DNA of 34,941 nt. It comes from Patescibacteria group bacterium. Its GTDB lineage: Bacteria; Patescibacteriota; Patescibacteriia; UBA10025; JAHIVO01. The translations under genes were made by a program, and so were the position numbers. Within the stretch, counting starts at the first letter, position 1, and each line of letters opens with the position of its first letter. The stretch is taken from the NCBI GenBank assembly GCA_018816445.1, contig JAHIVO010000019.1, positions 1-34,941 of the forward strand. Direction: 5' to 3'. Of this stretch, positions 34,607-34,941 are shown in pieces. The notes under the pieces were generated by a model, which was not told the DNA's origin, searched no databases, and worked only from the letters and a program-made list of their open reading frames with translations.

Positions 34607-34906
34607 AAAAAGGCCACCCTGTATGAGCGGTGGCCGAAACTGCAAGATTCCTCAAAATAGAGGGGTACTTAAGGTGACCCTTGTTAGGGTCAAAATACGG
34701 GTTGCCCCGTTGTGCGAAAATATTTGGTTGTAACAGAACGTGTTCAGGACTGATGTCCTGAAGAAAGTACACTACCAGCTTACGGGCCCCTCAGGCTCGT
34801 GCTAGCGAACATCAGGTTTAGAGAAGAATTCATCTTCTCCCTCCTTCGGTGCCTTTTTGGCACCAGTCACGCCATAAACTCGAGTAACTGATTAGGAACT
34901 AGGCTA
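34604..34906 (-). ncRNA. Candidate structured non-coding RNA
   Basis: Minus strand: series of perfect short hairpins including a GNRA-loop stem (ACGGG-GCAA-CCCGT), possible long-range GAGGGG/CCCCTC pairing, and terminal GGCCACC...GGTGGCC-TTTTTTT. No plausible CDS. Confidence 0.5.
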
Positions 34907-34941
34907 TTTATAGCCTATCCATTAGTAAAATATTAGTCAAC

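Noticed and set aside
34539-34772. Minus ORF of 77 aa
   Set aside because: It runs through a strong terminator hairpin and the end of the 365-aa gene; no SD; composition unlike a protein.

Overview
The window looks like a bacterial chromosome segment from the Patescibacteria/CPR radiation; this assignment is inferred from gene content, AT-rich composition and gene style. The housekeeping backbone is a pyrimidine cluster (pyrK partial, pyrD, pyrI, pyrB), rnc-nusB-rpmF, gyrA, rpsA, ftsH, hup, ymdB-rny, clpP, nrnA-like, rbfA, infB and a bactofilin. Between these are accessory genes: four tandem small beta-barrel-like proteins, three TrmB-type regulators, a secreted protein and orphan small genes. 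There are four intact tRNAs: Ile(UAU), Arg(CCU), Ala(CGC) and Ala(GGC). The most unusual signal is in the tRNA regions. Intact tRNA-Ile and tRNA-Arg genes each sit inside a second, broken copy of the same tRNA. That outer copy is interrupted by GC-rich palindromic inserts, mostly at loop positions (D, anticodon and T loops). Other notable signals are phased heptamer arrays directly upstream of several start codons, two perfect parS-like sites (one over a predicted TrmB transcription start), a candidate pyrB attenuator with a leader peptide, a candidate structured ncRNA at the right edge, and a truncated N-terminal copy of a TrmB gene. All alignments and family calls were made by eye, without database searches.
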